DNA from: Lelliottia jeotgali
GTDB taxonomy: Bacteria > Pseudomonadota > Gammaproteobacteria > Enterobacterales > Enterobacteriaceae
Direction: 5' to 3'
Assembly (NCBI GenBank): GCA_002271215.1
Contig: CP018628.1
Coordinates: 3,968,001-4,032,000, forward strand
Length of the DNA stretch: 64,000 nucleotides
Numbering within the stretch: the stretch's first letter is position 1; every line of letters begins with the position of its first letter. The notes beneath the pieces are model-generated. The model was not told the DNA's origin. It made no database searches and saw only the letters and a program-made list of their open reading frames with translations. The translations under genes were made by a program, and so were the position numbers. Below are positions 47,353-57,356 of this stretch, piece after piece.

Positions 47353-47796
47353 ATGAAGAATGCAACGTTCTACCTTCTGGACAACGACAACACCATCGAT
47401 GGCTTAAGCGCCGTCGAGCAGCTGGTGTGTGAAATTGCCGCAGAACGTTGGCGCAGCGGTAAACGCGTTCTGATCGCCTGCGAAGATGAAGCGCAGGCGA
47501 TTCGACTCGATGAAGCCCTGTGGGCAAGGCCGCCCGAAAGTTTTGTTCCGCATAATTTGTCGGGAGAAGGTCCGCGCGGCGGCGCACCGGTGGAAATCGC
47601 CTGGCCGCAAAAGCGTAACAGCAGCGCGCGCGATATTCTGATCAGCCTGCGTATCGGCTTTGCAGATTTTGCCACCGCTTTCACAGAAGTGGTAGACTTT
47701 GTCCCTCACGAAGATTCTCTGAAACAACTGGCGCGCGAACGCTACAAAGCGTACCGCCTGGCTGGTTTTAACCTGAATACGGCAACCTGGAAATAA
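47353..47796 (+). CDS. holC: DNA polymerase III chi subunit
   Basis: Clamp-loader accessory subunit that binds SSB on lagging-strand templates and pairs with psi (HolD). The 147 residues equal E. coli ([45 protein letters not shown]). Its stop overlaps the valS start by one base, indicating coupled translation. Confidence 0.97.
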   Translation: MKNATFYLLDNDNTIDGLSAVEQLVCEIAAERWRSGKRVLIACEDEAQAIRLDEALWARPPESFVPHNLSGEGPRGGAPVEIAWPQKRNSSARDILISLRIGFADFATAFTEVVDFVPHEDSLKQLARERYKAYRLAGFNLNTATWK

Positions 47797-50651
47797 TGGA
47801 AAAGACATACAACCCACGAGATATCGAACAGCCGCTTTACGAGCACTGGGAAGAGCAGGGCTATTTCAAGCCTAATGGCGATGAAAGCAAAGAGTCCTTC
47901 TGCATCATGATCCCGCCGCCGAACGTCACCGGCAGTTTGCATATGGGTCATGCTTTCCAGCAAACCATCATGGATACCATGATCCGTTACCAGCGCATGC
48001 AGGGCAAAAATACCCTGTGGCAGGCTGGTACTGACCACGCGGGTATTGCTACCCAGATGGTGGTGGAACGTAAGATTGCCGCTGAAGAAGGTAAAACCCG
48101 CCACGACTACGGTCGCGAGGCGTTCATCGACAAAATCTGGCAGTGGAAAGCGGAATCTGGCGGCACCATTACCCGTCAGATGCGCCGTCTCGGCAACTCC
48201 GTGGACTGGGAGCGTGAGCGCTTCACCATGGATGAAGGCCTGTCCAACGCCGTGAAAGAAGTCTTCGTCCGTCTGTACAAAGAAGACCTGATTTACCGTG
48301 GCAAACGCCTGGTGAACTGGGACCCGAAACTGCGCACCGCGATCTCTGACCTGGAAGTTGAAAACCGCGAGTCTAAAGGCTCCATGTGGCACATCCGCTA
48401 TCCACTGGCCGATGGCGCAAAAACCGCAGACGGTAAAGATTACCTGGTGGTTGCCACCACTCGTCCGGAAACCCTGCTGGGCGATACCGGCGTGGCCGTG
48501 AACCCAGAAGATCCGCGCTATAAAGATCTGATCGGCAAGTTCGTGGTTCTGCCACTGGTGAACCGCCGCATTCCAATTCTGGGCGACGAACACGCTGACA
48601 TGGAAAAAGGCACCGGCTGCGTGAAAATCACCCCGGCGCACGATTTCAACGACTACGAAGTGGGCCGTCGTCACGCCCTGCCGATGATCAACATTCTGAC
48701 CTTTGACGGTGATATCCGTGAAAGCGCGGAAGTGTACGATACCAAAGGCGAAGAGTCTGACGTTTACTCGTCTGACATCCCGGCTGAATTCCAGAAACTG
48801 GAACGGTTTGCTGCGCGTAAGGCCGTTGTGGCGGCTATTGACGCACTCGGCCTGCTGGAAGAGATCAAACCTCACGATCTGACCGTGCCTTACGGCGACC
48901 GTGGCGGCGTGGTGATCGAACCAATGCTGACCGACCAGTGGTACGTCCGCGCTGACGTGCTGGCGAAACCGGCAGTTGAAGCGGTTGAAAACGGCGACAT
49001 CCAGTTCGTTCCTAAGCAGTATGAAAACATGTACTTCTCCTGGATGCGTGATATTCAGGACTGGTGTATCTCTCGTCAGCTGTGGTGGGGTCACCGTATC
49101 CCGGCGTGGTATGACAACGACGGCAACGTATTCGTTGGCCGCACCGAAGAAGAAGTCCGTCAGGAAAACAACCTGGGTGCCGACGTGGCCCTGCGCCAGG
49201 ACGACGACGTTCTGGACACTTGGTTCTCCTCCGCCCTGTGGACGTTCTCCACCCTCGGCTGGCCGGAAAACACCGACGCGCTGCGCCAGTTCCACCCGAC
49301 CAGCGTGATGGTCTCTGGCTTTGACATCATCTTCTTCTGGATCGCCCGCATGATCATGATGACCATGCACTTCATCAAAGATGAAGACGGTAAGCCGCAG
49401 ATTCCGTTCAAGACCATCTACATGACCGGTCTGATTCGTGATGATGAAGGCCAGAAGATGTCCAAATCCAAGGGTAACGTTATCGATCCGCTGGATATGG
49501 TTGACGGGATTTCACTGGCAGACCTGCTGGAGAAACGTACCGGGAACATGATGCAGCCGCAGCTGGCAGAGAAAATCGCCAAGCGCACCGAGAAGCAATT
49601 CCCGGACGGTATCGAGCCACACGGCACCGACGCCCTGCGTTTCACCCTGGCGGCGCTGGCCTCTACCGGTCGCGACATCAACTGGGATATGAAACGTCTG
49701 GAAGGTTATCGCAACTTCTGTAACAAGCTGTGGAACGCCAGCCGCTTCGTGCTGATGAACACTGAAGATCAGGATTGCGGCTTCAACGGCGGCGAAATGA
49801 CCCTGTCTCTGGCGGATCGCTGGATCCTGGCGGAATTCAACCAGACTATCAAAGCGTACCGTGAAGCGCTGGATACTTATCGCTTTGATATCGCGGCAGG
49901 TATTCTGTACGAATTCACCTGGAACCAGTTCTGCGACTGGTATCTGGAGCTGACCAAGCCGGTCATGAACGGCGGTAACGAAGCGGAACTGCGCGGCACG
50001 CGTAACACGCTGATTACCGTTCTGGAAGGTTTGCTGCGCCTCGCGCACCCAATCATTCCGTTCATCACCGAAACCATCTGGCAGCGTGTGAAGGTTATCA
50101 AAGGCATTACTGCCGATACCATCATGCTGCAGCCATTCCCGGAATTCGATGCAGCGCAGGTTGATGAAGCAGCAGCATCCGATACCGAATGGCTGAAACA
50201 GGCGATTGTGGCAATCCGTAACATTCGTGCCGAGATGAACCTCTCTCCAGGCAAACCGCTGGAACTGCTGCTGCGCGGTTGCAGCGAAGCGGCGGTGCGT
50301 CGCGTGACCGAGAACAGTAGCTTCCTGCAGAACATGGCACGTCTGGAAAGCATCACCGTGCTGCCAGCCGATGACAAAGGTCCGGTCTCCGTGACCAAAA
50401 TCATCGAAGGCGCCGAGCTGCTGATCCCAATGGCAGGGCTTATCGACAAAGAAACCGAACTGGCTCGTCTGGCAAAAGAAGTCGCCAAAGTCGAACTGGA
50501 AATCGGGAAAATCGAGAGCAAACTGTCTAACGAAGGTTTCGTTGCCCGTGCTCCTGAAGCGGTTATCGCCAAAGAGCGTGAACGTCTGGTGGCCTTCGCC
50601 GATGCGAAAGCGAAGCTGATTGAGCAGCAGGCGGTTATCGCTGCGCTGTAA
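47796..50651 (+). CDS. valS: Valyl-tRNA synthetase
   Basis: Class Ia synthetase with editing domain. The 951 residues equal E. coli. HIGH-type motif [10 protein letters not shown] (about 42-51), CP1 editing domain (about 220-370), KMSKS near 554-558, anticodon-binding domain, and a C-terminal coiled coil (about 885-951) that contacts the tRNA elbow. holC overlaps its start. It is followed by a 12-bp hairpin with a UUCG loop. Confidence 0.98.
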   Translation: MEKTYNPRDIEQPLYEHWEEQGYFKPNGDESKESFCIMIPPPNVTGSLHMGHAFQQTIMDTMIRYQRMQGKNTLWQAGTDHAGIATQMVVERKIAAEEGKTRHDYGREAFIDKIWQWKAESGGTITRQMRRLGNSVDWERERFTMDEGLSNAVKEVFVRLYKEDLIYRGKRLVNWDPKLRTAISDLEVENRESKGSMWHIRYPLADGAKTADGKDYLVVATTRPETLLGDTGVAVNPEDPRYKDLIGKFVVLPLVNRRIPILGDEHADMEKGTGCVKITPAHDFNDYEVGRRHALPMINILTFDGDIRESAEVYDTKGEESDVYSSDIPAEFQKLERFAARKAVVAAIDALGLLEEIKPHDLTVPYGDRGGVVIEPMLTDQWYVRADVLAKPAVEAVENGDIQFVPKQYENMYFSWMRDIQDWCISRQLWWGHRIPAWYDNDGNVFVGRTEEEVRQENNLGADVALRQDDDVLDTWFSSALWTFSTLGWPENTDALRQFHPTSVMVSGFDIIFFWIARMIMMTMHFIKDEDGKPQIPFKTIYMTGLIRDDEGQKMSKSKGNVIDPLDMVDGISLADLLEKRTGNMMQPQLAEKIAKRTEKQFPDGIEPHGTDALRFTLAALASTGRDINWDMKRLEGYRNFCNKLWNASRFVLMNTEDQDCGFNGGEMTLSLADRWILAEFNQTIKAYREALDTYRFDIAAGILYEFTWNQFCDWYLELTKPVMNGGNEAELRGTRNTLITVLEGLLRLAHPIIPFITETIWQRVKVIKGITADTIMLQPFPEFDAAQVDEAAASDTEWLKQAIVAIRNIRAEMNLSPGKPLELLLRGCSEAAVRRVTENSSFLQNMARLESITVLPADDKGPVSVTKIIEGAELLIPMAGLIDKETELARLAKEVAKVELEIGKIESKLSNEGFVARAPEAVIAKERERLVAFADAKAKLIEQQAVIAAL

Positions 50652-50658
50652 TGTCTCT

Positions 50659-50686
50659 GCCCCTTACCTGTTCGCAGGTAAGGGGC
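50659..50686 (+). terminator. Very stable UUCG hairpin after valS
   Basis: GCCCCTTACCTG pairs perfectly with CAGGTAAGGGGC around a TTCG tetraloop, 7 bp after the valS stop. There is no T-run, so it may be a 3'-end stabiliser or Rho-dependent 3' boundary rather than a classical terminator. Confidence 0.65.
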
Positions 50687-50774
50687 ATCCTTCCTGAAAT
50701 ATCCTCGCTTGCACTCCCCTTTCTGCGGTGCTATTAACTGCAGTTGTGTGTCAATTTTTGTCATGAGTAATGCT

Positions 50775-51278
50775 ATGAGCGTGATTACCCCCGTCGCTGC
50801 GGCTATGCGCCGGATTACAGTGCAAGACAACGCCGATATCGCTGCGGTTATCCGTGAAGTGTCTGCTGAGTACGGTCTTACGGCCGATAAGGGCTATACC
50901 GTTGCCGATCCCAACCTCGACGAGTTGTTTAAACTCTACAGCCAGCCGGGCCATGCCTACTGGGTGATTGAACAAAACGGCCAGGTCGTTGGCGGAGGCG
51001 GCATTGCCCCATTGAGCTGCAGTGAGCCGGATATCTGCGAGCTGCAAAAAATGTACTTCCTGCCGACCGTTCGCGGACAAGGCCTGGCGAAAAAGCTGGC
51101 ACTTCTGGCGCTCGATCATGCCCGCTCACAGGGCTTCAAACGCTGCTACCTCGAAACCACTGCCTTCCTAAAAGAAGCTATCGGCTTGTATGAACATTTG
51201 GGCTTTGAACATATCGATGCACCACTGGGCTGCACCGGACACGTCGATTGCGAAGTCAGGATGCTGAAAACTCTGTAA
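50775..51278 (+). CDS. aaaT: GNAT acetyltransferase YjgM (AaaT type)
   Basis: N-acetyltransferase of the GNAT family; the E. coli homologue is described as acting on free amino acids. From the ATG at 50775 it has 167 residues, the E. coli length; ATGs at 50763 and 50709 give extensions without support. The acetyl-CoA loop is [13 protein letters not shown] (about 95-107), and [18 protein letters not shown] is the conserved end. There is no strong ribosome site. yjgN, its neighbour in E. coli as I remember it, is missing here. Confidence 0.88.
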   Translation: MSVITPVAAAMRRITVQDNADIAAVIREVSAEYGLTADKGYTVADPNLDELFKLYSQPGHAYWVIEQNGQVVGGGGIAPLSCSEPDICELQKMYFLPTVRGQGLAKKLALLALDHARSQGFKRCYLETTAFLKEAIGLYEHLGFEHIDAPLGCTGHVDCEVRMLKTL

Positions 51279-51361
51279 ATCCCATTCCTGCCCTCTTCTG
51301 TTAAGCGGCTGTAAACTGAATGCTCTACACTCTCAGTTCACACCAAAACAGGGGAAAGACG

Positions 51362-52381
51362 ATGTCGAAGATAAAAAGCTATGCCGCGCCGCAGGCAGGT
51401 GCAGAACTTGAACTGTACGAATACGATGCGGGCGAGCTGAAGGCAGAAGACGTCGAAGTGCAGGTCGATTATTGCGGGATTTGCCACTCGGATCTGTCGA
51501 TGATCGACAACGAATGGGGCTTCTCCAGCTATCCACTGGTTGCCGGACACGAAGTGATCGGCCGCGTGGTCGCACTCGGTACCGCTGCTCAGGATAAAGG
51601 GCTTAAAATTGGCCAGCGCGTCGGCATTGGCTGGACCGCCCGTAGCTGCGGCCATTGCGATGCCTGTATCAGCGGCAACCAGATCAACTGTCTGGAAGGC
51701 GCAGTTCCCACCATCCTTAATAAAGGCGGTTTCGCCGACAAGCTGCGCGCCGACTGGCAGTGGGTCATTCCGCTCCCGGACAGCATTGATATTGAATCCG
51801 CAGGCCCGCTGTTGTGCGGCGGTATCACCGTCTTCAAACCACTCCTGATGCATCATGTCACCGCCACCAGCCGCGTCGGCGTGATTGGTATTGGCGGTTT
51901 AGGTCACATCGCCATTAAGCTGCTGCATGCAATGGGTTGCGAAGTCACCGCATTCAGCTCCAATCCGGCGAAAGAGAAAGAAGTGCTGGCGATGGGGGCT
52001 GATAAGGTGGTCAATAGCCGCGACCCTGAACTGCTGAAAGCCCTGGCGGGTCAATTCGATTTGATCATCAACACCGTGAACGTCGATCTCGACTGGCAAC
52101 CGTATTTTGAAGCGCTGGCCTATGGCGGGAATTTCCATACCGTCGGTGCGGTGCTGAAGCCGCTTCCGGTTCCGGCATTCACCCTGATCGGCGGCGATCG
52201 CAGCGTGTCCGGCTCAGCCACAGGTACACCATATGAATTGCGCAAACTGATGAAGTTCGCAGGCCGCACCAAAGTGGCACCCACCACCGAACTGTATCCG
52301 ATGTCGAAAATCAACGAAGCCATCCAGCACGTACGTGACGGTAAAGCCCGTTACCGCGTGGTGTTGAAAGCGGACTTCTAA
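51362..52381 (+). CDS. ahr: NADPH-dependent aldehyde reductase Ahr
   Basis: Zinc-dependent MDR alcohol dehydrogenase (YjgB) reducing a wide range of aldehydes. The 339 residues equal E. coli. Catalytic zinc motif [10 protein letters not shown] and GHE, structural zinc cysteines in [15 protein letters not shown], Rossmann motif GIGGLGH (about 178-184). The start at 51362 follows AGGGGAAAGACG. In E. coli it sits beside leuX; here it is 83 bp after the yjgM-type gene and convergent with a kinase. Confidence 0.95.
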   Translation: MSKIKSYAAPQAGAELELYEYDAGELKAEDVEVQVDYCGICHSDLSMIDNEWGFSSYPLVAGHEVIGRVVALGTAAQDKGLKIGQRVGIGWTARSCGHCDACISGNQINCLEGAVPTILNKGGFADKLRADWQWVIPLPDSIDIESAGPLLCGGITVFKPLLMHHVTATSRVGVIGIGGLGHIAIKLLHAMGCEVTAFSSNPAKEKEVLAMGADKVVNSRDPELLKALAGQFDLIINTVNVDLDWQPYFEALAYGGNFHTVGAVLKPLPVPAFTLIGGDRSVSGSATGTPYELRKLMKFAGRTKVAPTTELYPMSKINEAIQHVRDGKARYRVVLKADF

Positions 52382-52389
52382 GGCTAAAT

Positions 52390-52464
52390 TGCCGGGTGGC
52401 GGCTGCGCCTTACCCGGCCTACGGTTAGGTTTTGTAGGCCCGGTAAGCGTAGCGCCACCGGGCA
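52390..52464. repeat. BIME of two inverted REP units between ahr and the DHA kinase
   Basis: REP 1 (52390-52422) and REP 2 (52434-52464), the latter followed by seven T residues on the plus strand, so REP 2 could also end ahr transcription. It fills the 92-bp gap between two convergent genes. Confidence 0.85.
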
Positions 52465-52473
52465 TTTTTTTAA

Positions 52474-54111
52474 CTACTGCGCCATTACAGCAAACACCTC
52501 TGCCACCGCCACCGCACCTGGATCGGTGACACCCTCCAGATTTTCTTTATTCACGTACGACGAACGCCCCGCTCCGGCTTTTTGCATGCTGGCAGTTGCT
52601 TCCGCGCCCTGTTTCGCCGCCTGAGCTGCAGCCTGAATATCGCCTGTTTGTAACGCTTCCAGCGCCGGTTGCAGCGCGTCGATCAATGTACGATCGCCGA
52701 GATCTGCCCCGCCGTACTGCTTCATTTGCGCCAACCCACTCAGCAAGGCCTCCGCCAGCGGTTTGCCGTCCTGTCGCTGCTGTCCGGCGGCGGTAAAGAA
52801 GATCGACATCAACACGCCGCTCGATCCGCCCATCACCGTCGCCAGCCGCTCGCCGATTAACAGCAGCAATTTCGGCACATCGTTGAGCGGCAGTTTCTTC
52901 TCTTGCAACAACTGCGCAATATCCCGCGCGCCTTGCGCAAAGGTCGACCCCGTATCGCCGTCACCCACTTTAGCATCCAGGGCATTCAACCGATTTTCCA
53001 GATCGACCAGCGTTTGCGTTGCGCCCGCCACTAATGCTGCCACCTGAGCATTTTCAGACGGCACATACTCCACGCGATCCTGAATAGCCGTATGCTGCAC
53101 CGTACGCAGTGGTGCAAACGCCACTGGCTTTTGCCAGCCGAGGGTTTCGACAGGCTCATTCAGCGCCTGCTCGAAGGTCTCATTCAGCTTGAGCAACGAC
53201 AGGGAAAAGCCCTTCATATCCAGCGCACTCACCAGCGGCGCAGGGCCAATCAAATATGCAATCTGATCCTGCAACGCGGAATGCGCTAGCTCTTTTGTCA
53301 GCAGCGCCATCTCCAGCGCCGACACGCCGCCGAGGTTGTTAATCAGCACGGCAAACCGCCCATCACCCGCCTTTTCTTTTAGCGGAGCTATCAGCGTATC
53401 GATAATGGCTTTGCTGTTTTGCGTATCGACCACCGAAGCACCCGGCTCGCCGTGAATACCCAGACCCAGCTCGACATGTCCTTGCTTAATACGCCCCTCT
53501 TCGTCGTCACTGCCCGGTAGATTACAGGTCTGCATCGCCACGCCCAGGCTCCAGAGGTTATCGCAGGCCTGCTGTGCAATATCCCGGACGTTGCTTAGCG
53601 ATTTACCTTTTTCCGCCGCATAACCGGCGATTTTATGGACCAACGCCGTACCCGCAATCCCGCGTGGCTGCTTGTTATCCGGCAGGGCGATATCATCGGC
53701 AACGATCACCATCTCCACTTTCAGCCCGTAGCGTTTGGCTTTTTCCGCTGCAAGACCGAAGTTCAGACGATCGCCGGTGTAGTTTTTGACGATCAGCAGA
53801 CAGCCACGATCGCCCGTCACCGCCACGATGGCGTTCAGCACCGCATCTACGCTCGGCGAGGCAAACAGATCGCCGCACACCGCAGCGGTCAACATGCCCT
53901 TACCGACAAAACCGGCATGGGCGGGTTCGTGACCGGAACCCCCGCCAGAAATCACCGCCACCCGACTTTTATCCCAGTCGCTGCGTGCCACCACTCGGAT
54001 GGCCGGATCGATATCGAGTTTGACCAAATTACCGTGCGGCGCGGAAATCAGTATGCCTTCAATGGCGTCATTGACCAGCTGTTTGCGGTCATTAAAAAAG
54101 AATCTGGACAT
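52474..54111 (-). CDS. ATP-dependent dihydroxyacetone kinase, DhaK-DhaL fusion
   Basis: Phosphorylates dihydroxyacetone to DHAP. It has 545 residues and resembles the ATP-type kinase of Citrobacter freundii (552). The DhaK domain (1-about 330) contains SGGGSGHEPAH, NYTGDRLNFGLA and GIHGEPG, whose His forms the covalent hemiaminal with substrate. The DhaL domain (about 350-545) has DGDTGSTFAQGA and GGSSGVL for Mg-ATP. The start at 54109-54111 follows GGAAGG. No glycerol dehydrogenase or regulator gene accompanies it here. It differs from the PTS-dependent DhaKLM of E. coli. Confidence 0.92.
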   Translation of the reverse strand: MSRFFFNDRKQLVNDAIEGILISAPHGNLVKLDIDPAIRVVARSDWDKSRVAVISGGGSGHEPAHAGFVGKGMLTAAVCGDLFASPSVDAVLNAIVAVTGDRGCLLIVKNYTGDRLNFGLAAEKAKRYGLKVEMVIVADDIALPDNKQPRGIAGTALVHKIAGYAAEKGKSLSNVRDIAQQACDNLWSLGVAMQTCNLPGSDDEEGRIKQGHVELGLGIHGEPGASVVDTQNSKAIIDTLIAPLKEKAGDGRFAVLINNLGGVSALEMALLTKELAHSALQDQIAYLIGPAPLVSALDMKGFSLSLLKLNETFEQALNEPVETLGWQKPVAFAPLRTVQHTAIQDRVEYVPSENAQVAALVAGATQTLVDLENRLNALDAKVGDGDTGSTFAQGARDIAQLLQEKKLPLNDVPKLLLLIGERLATVMGGSSGVLMSIFFTAAGQQRQDGKPLAEALLSGLAQMKQYGGADLGDRTLIDALQPALEALQTGDIQAAAQAAKQGAEATASMQKAGAGRSSYVNKENLEGVTDPGAVAVAEVFAVMAQ

Positions 54112-54248
54112 AGCCTTCCAACTTTTTGTGAATCGTATGCAAAAGCATAGTCTGCGCTGGGTAATGCGCCGCAAAGTCAGGAATTTACTGAGTCAATTTG
54201 CCGTCAGGTTGCCTATACTCGACGCAGGACAAAGAGAGGACGCGCACC

Positions 54249-55751
54249 ATGAGTACACCATTGCTGATTGCCCGGACGCTGGATAAAGAGCTGTTCTTAC
54301 TGCCAGGCATGGCGAACCGCCACGGGCTGATTACCGGCGCCACAGGGACAGGTAAAACCGTCACCCTGCAAAAACTGGCGGAGTCTTTTTCAAGTCACGG
54401 CGTGCCGGTTTTTATGGCCGACGTAAAAGGTGATTTAACCGGCGTGGCCCAGGAGGGCACGGCATCAGAAAAACTGCTTGAGCGGCTGAAAAACATAGGT
54501 GTCACTGACTGGCAACCACAGGCGAACCCTGTGGTGGTGTGGGATATTTTCGGCGAGAAAGGCCATCCGGTGCGCGCGACCGTCTCAGATCTTGGCCCGC
54601 TGCTGCTGGCGCGGTTGTTGAATCTTAACGACGTCCAGTCTGGCGTGTTAAACATCATCTTCCGCATTGCCGACGATCAGGGCCTGCTGCTGCTCGATTT
54701 CAAAGATCTGCGCGCCATTACTCAGTACATCGGAGATAACGCCAAATCCTTCCAGAATCAGTACGGCAACATCAGCCCGGCATCTGTAGGCGCTATCCAG
54801 CGCGGACTGCTAACCCTCGAACAGCAAGGCGCAGAGCATTTCTTTGGCGAGCCGATGCTGGATATCAAAGACTGGATGCGCACCGACAGTAACGGCAAAG
54901 GGATTATCAACATTCTGAGCGCCGAGAAGCTTTACCAGATGCCAAAGCTCTACGCCGCCAGCCTGTTGTGGATGCTCTCTGAACTCTATGAACAGCTGCC
55001 GGAAGCGGGCGATCTGGATAAACCAAAGATCGTGTTCTTCTTTGATGAGGCGCATTTGCTGTTCAGCGACGCGCCGCAGGTGCTGCTGGATAAAATCGAG
55101 CAGGTAATCCGCCTGATCCGCTCAAAAGGGGTTGGCGTCTATTTTGTCTCGCAGAACCCTTCCGACATTCCCGATAACGTTCTTGGGCAGTTAGGGAATC
55201 GCGTGCAGCACGCCCTGCGTGCCTTTACCCCGAAAGATCAGAAAGCCGTCAAAGCAGCGGCGCAAACCATGCGTGCCAACCCGGCATTTGATACCGAAGC
55301 GGCGATTCAGGCGCTGGGGACTGGGGAAGCGCTGATTTCGTTCCTTGATGCCAAAGGCAGCCCGTCGGTCGTTGAGCGTGCGATGGTGATTGCGCCATTC
55401 TCACGAATGGGGCCGGTGACGGACGATGAACGTAACGCCTTAATCAACCACTCACCAGTCTACGGCAAGTACGAGGATGAAGTAGATCGAGAGTCTGCGT
55501 TCGAGAGGCTACAGAAAGGCGTTCAGGCGAGCACCGAACAGCAGCAATCCCCAGCGACTAAAGGCGAAAACGTAGCCGTGGATGACGGCATTCTCGGCGG
55601 GCTGAAAGATATTCTGTTTGGCACTACAGGACCACGCGGCGGTAAACGCGATGGCGTGGTGCAAACGATGGCGAAAAGCGCCGCGCGGCAGGTGACGAAT
55701 CAGATAGTGCGCGGCATGCTGGGAAGTTTACTGGGCGGTCGCCGCCGATAG
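54249..55751 (+). CDS. yjgR: DUF853 ATPase YjgR
   Basis: Predicted HerA/VirB4-like P-loop ATPase of unknown cellular role. The 500 residues equal E. coli from [16 protein letters not shown]. Walker A GATGTGKT at 30-37; Walker B is [12 protein letters not shown]. The C-terminus GSLLGGRRR matches E. coli. The start at 54249 follows GAGGA. Its last 24 bp overlap the yhcC 3' end tail to tail. In E. coli its convergent neighbour is lptG. Confidence 0.94.
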   Translation: MSTPLLIARTLDKELFLLPGMANRHGLITGATGTGKTVTLQKLAESFSSHGVPVFMADVKGDLTGVAQEGTASEKLLERLKNIGVTDWQPQANPVVVWDIFGEKGHPVRATVSDLGPLLLARLLNLNDVQSGVLNIIFRIADDQGLLLLDFKDLRAITQYIGDNAKSFQNQYGNISPASVGAIQRGLLTLEQQGAEHFFGEPMLDIKDWMRTDSNGKGIINILSAEKLYQMPKLYAASLLWMLSELYEQLPEAGDLDKPKIVFFFDEAHLLFSDAPQVLLDKIEQVIRLIRSKGVGVYFVSQNPSDIPDNVLGQLGNRVQHALRAFTPKDQKAVKAAAQTMRANPAFDTEAAIQALGTGEALISFLDAKGSPSVVERAMVIAPFSRMGPVTDDERNALINHSPVYGKYEDEVDRESAFERLQKGVQASTEQQQSPATKGENVAVDDGILGGLKDILFGTTGPRGGKRDGVVQTMAKSAARQVTNQIVRGMLGSLLGGRRR

Positions 55752-56672
55752 CGGAGAGATCCACGGCGTGCCGAGCGCTGAGCCTTGTGCGCCGTGCTGG
55801 TTCAGATAGCGATCCAGTTCGACCATCCCCGTCCAGCGGTTCTCGCACCACAGCGGCGCGAGAAGCGTTGGCCGACGAGCGCTGGCGGATATGCGGTGGT
55901 AAATCACCTCCGGTGGCGTGTGACGAATCATTTCGCCAGCCGTCACGGTGTACTCCTCCAGCGCGATGCCGTTTAATCGCCCGGCTTCCCAGGCTTTCGC
56001 CATCGTGCTGCCCGTCACGATATGCAGCGGATGGAGTTTAATGCCATCCACGCCTGTCTCAACGACTCTTTCAAGCGTTTCCAGGCCGTGCTGCTGCCCT
56101 TCTCCCGGCAGGCCGACAATCAGGTGGGAGCATACTTTTAGCCCGCGTTCACGCGCCAGTCGGGTGGTTTTCTGATAGCAGGCAAAATCGTGACCACGAT
56201 TAATTCGGTGCAGAGTTTTGTCATGCGCGGTCTGTAATCCCAGCTCTAGCCAGATTTCATACCCCAGATCTTTATATTCGCTGAGTAAATCCAGCACAGC
56301 TTCCGGTACGCAGTCCGGGCGCGTACCGACACACAAACCGACGATATTCGCCTGGCTCACGGCCTGCTGATACATTGAGCGTAATACCTGCACTTCAGCA
56401 AAGGTGCTGGTGTAGGCCTGGAAATAGCCCAGATACTGTTTTGCGCGGTTGACCAGGCTCGCCTGATGAGAGAGCTGCTCCGCAATAGAATTATGCTGCT
56501 GCGCCTCGTCAGCGAAAGAAGCCACATTACAGAAAGTACAGCCACCACGCCCGATGGTGCCGTCGCGATTTGGGCAGCTGAAACCGCCGTGCAGCGTGAG
56601 CTTGTGGACCTTTTGTCCGTAACGACGTGAAAGATCCCCACCAAACATATTGACTAATTTCTGTAACTGCAT
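55728..56672 (-). CDS. yhcC: Radical SAM protein YhcC
   Basis: Radical SAM protein of unknown substrate. It has 314 residues against about 309 in E. coli. The cluster cysteines lie in [16 protein letters not shown] (about 32-47). The start at 56670-56672 gives [14 protein letters not shown]; an in-frame extension of 14 residues is unsupported. The body matches E. coli up to [14 protein letters not shown], after which the tail [10 protein letters not shown] is encoded by the antisense of the yjgR 3' end, replacing the shorter E. coli tail. The radical SAM core is untouched, so it is probably functional. Confidence 0.93.
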   Translation of the reverse strand: MQLQKLVNMFGGDLSRRYGQKVHKLTLHGGFSCPNRDGTIGRGGCTFCNVASFADEAQQHNSIAEQLSHQASLVNRAKQYLGYFQAYTSTFAEVQVLRSMYQQAVSQANIVGLCVGTRPDCVPEAVLDLLSEYKDLGYEIWLELGLQTAHDKTLHRINRGHDFACYQKTTRLARERGLKVCSHLIVGLPGEGQQHGLETLERVVETGVDGIKLHPLHIVTGSTMAKAWEAGRLNGIALEEYTVTAGEMIRHTPPEVIYHRISASARRPTLLAPLWCENRWTGMVELDRYLNQHGAQGSALGTPWISPLSAATAQ

Positions 56673-56969
56673 AATCTGATAGACCGTCCCGGAGAAAGGG
56701 GACAAGCCTGCCACTTTTAGCCTCTGTCGGCGATGACCTGGATCAATCGCCCTGGACGGCTATTATTCATTTGAATAAAAACTCACTATTACTGCAATTT
56801 CATTCATCACCCTGGCAATTACTTTTCCTTATGTTCTGATGGATTTTTTCACTTATCGCATCACAGCTGTAAAACAGTGTGATTATGCGCCCTGATCGCC
56901 AGTGCCAGATTATTATCCTGCAAAAATTCAGCCATTCAGCACGGTAAAGGGATAATACCGCTTTCAGAT

Positions 56970-56985
56970 AGTGAGTCAGATCACA
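56970..56985 (+). promoter_or_regulatory. CRP-like site in the gltB control region
   Basis: AGTGA, six bases, TCACA: one mismatch from the CRP consensus. A TAAAAT at 57030-57035 could be the gltB -10, which would centre the site near -65. The 56673-57265 interval is otherwise AT-rich without genes; in E. coli Lrp, and reportedly CRP, act on gltBDF in this region. I saw no other clear operator. Confidence 0.5.
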
Positions 56986-57265
56986 CTCCCCAGGAGCATC
57001 CCCTTGGCTTTTGTGGATGTAAAAAGCGTTAAAATTCCTTTATATTCAATTAACTAATACCCCTTTAGCACATTTTTGTATAAATAAGATTGCCATTTGA
57101 CCTGTGTATCAATTCCCGATAAGTTGGAAATCCGCTGGAAGCTTTCTGGATGAGCAGCCTGCTCATCATATTTATGCAGTAATTGAGATTCCCTCTGAAG
57201 CAAGTCCTCAAACTTGTTTGACCTGTGCGAAATGGAAATGAAGAGGGCGAATGCGAGGTGCGCGT

Positions 57266-57355
57266 ATGAAACGCAAACCCCGTCGCCGCGCTCTTTCTGT
57301 GCCTGTGCGCCACGGTCCAGATAGGAATCCCGAAGAGCCTGGGGAGGTTCACTGA
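57266..57355 (+). CDS. Small upstream ORF of gltB (29 residues)
   Basis: ATG at 57266 is preceded by GAGGTG at good spacing and opens a 29-codon frame beginning [15 protein letters not shown], ending in TGA at 57353-57355, one base before the gltB ATG. The same peptide beginning ([12 protein letters not shown]) is, as I recall, read in frame with gltB in the older long E. coli gene model. Here the two frames differ by one base, so it would be a separate leader peptide, probably translationally coupled to gltB. No experimental support is known to me. Confidence 0.55.
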   Translation: MKRKPRRRALSVPVRHGPDRNPEEPGEVH

Positions 57356-57356
57356 T

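Noticed and set aside
47742..49370. A 542-codon open frame on the minus strand opposite valS
   Set aside because: It lies wholly antisense to the conserved valS coding sequence, is rich in His/Gln/Val/Phe as expected from reading the complement of high-bias codons, and has no family likeness or ribosome site.
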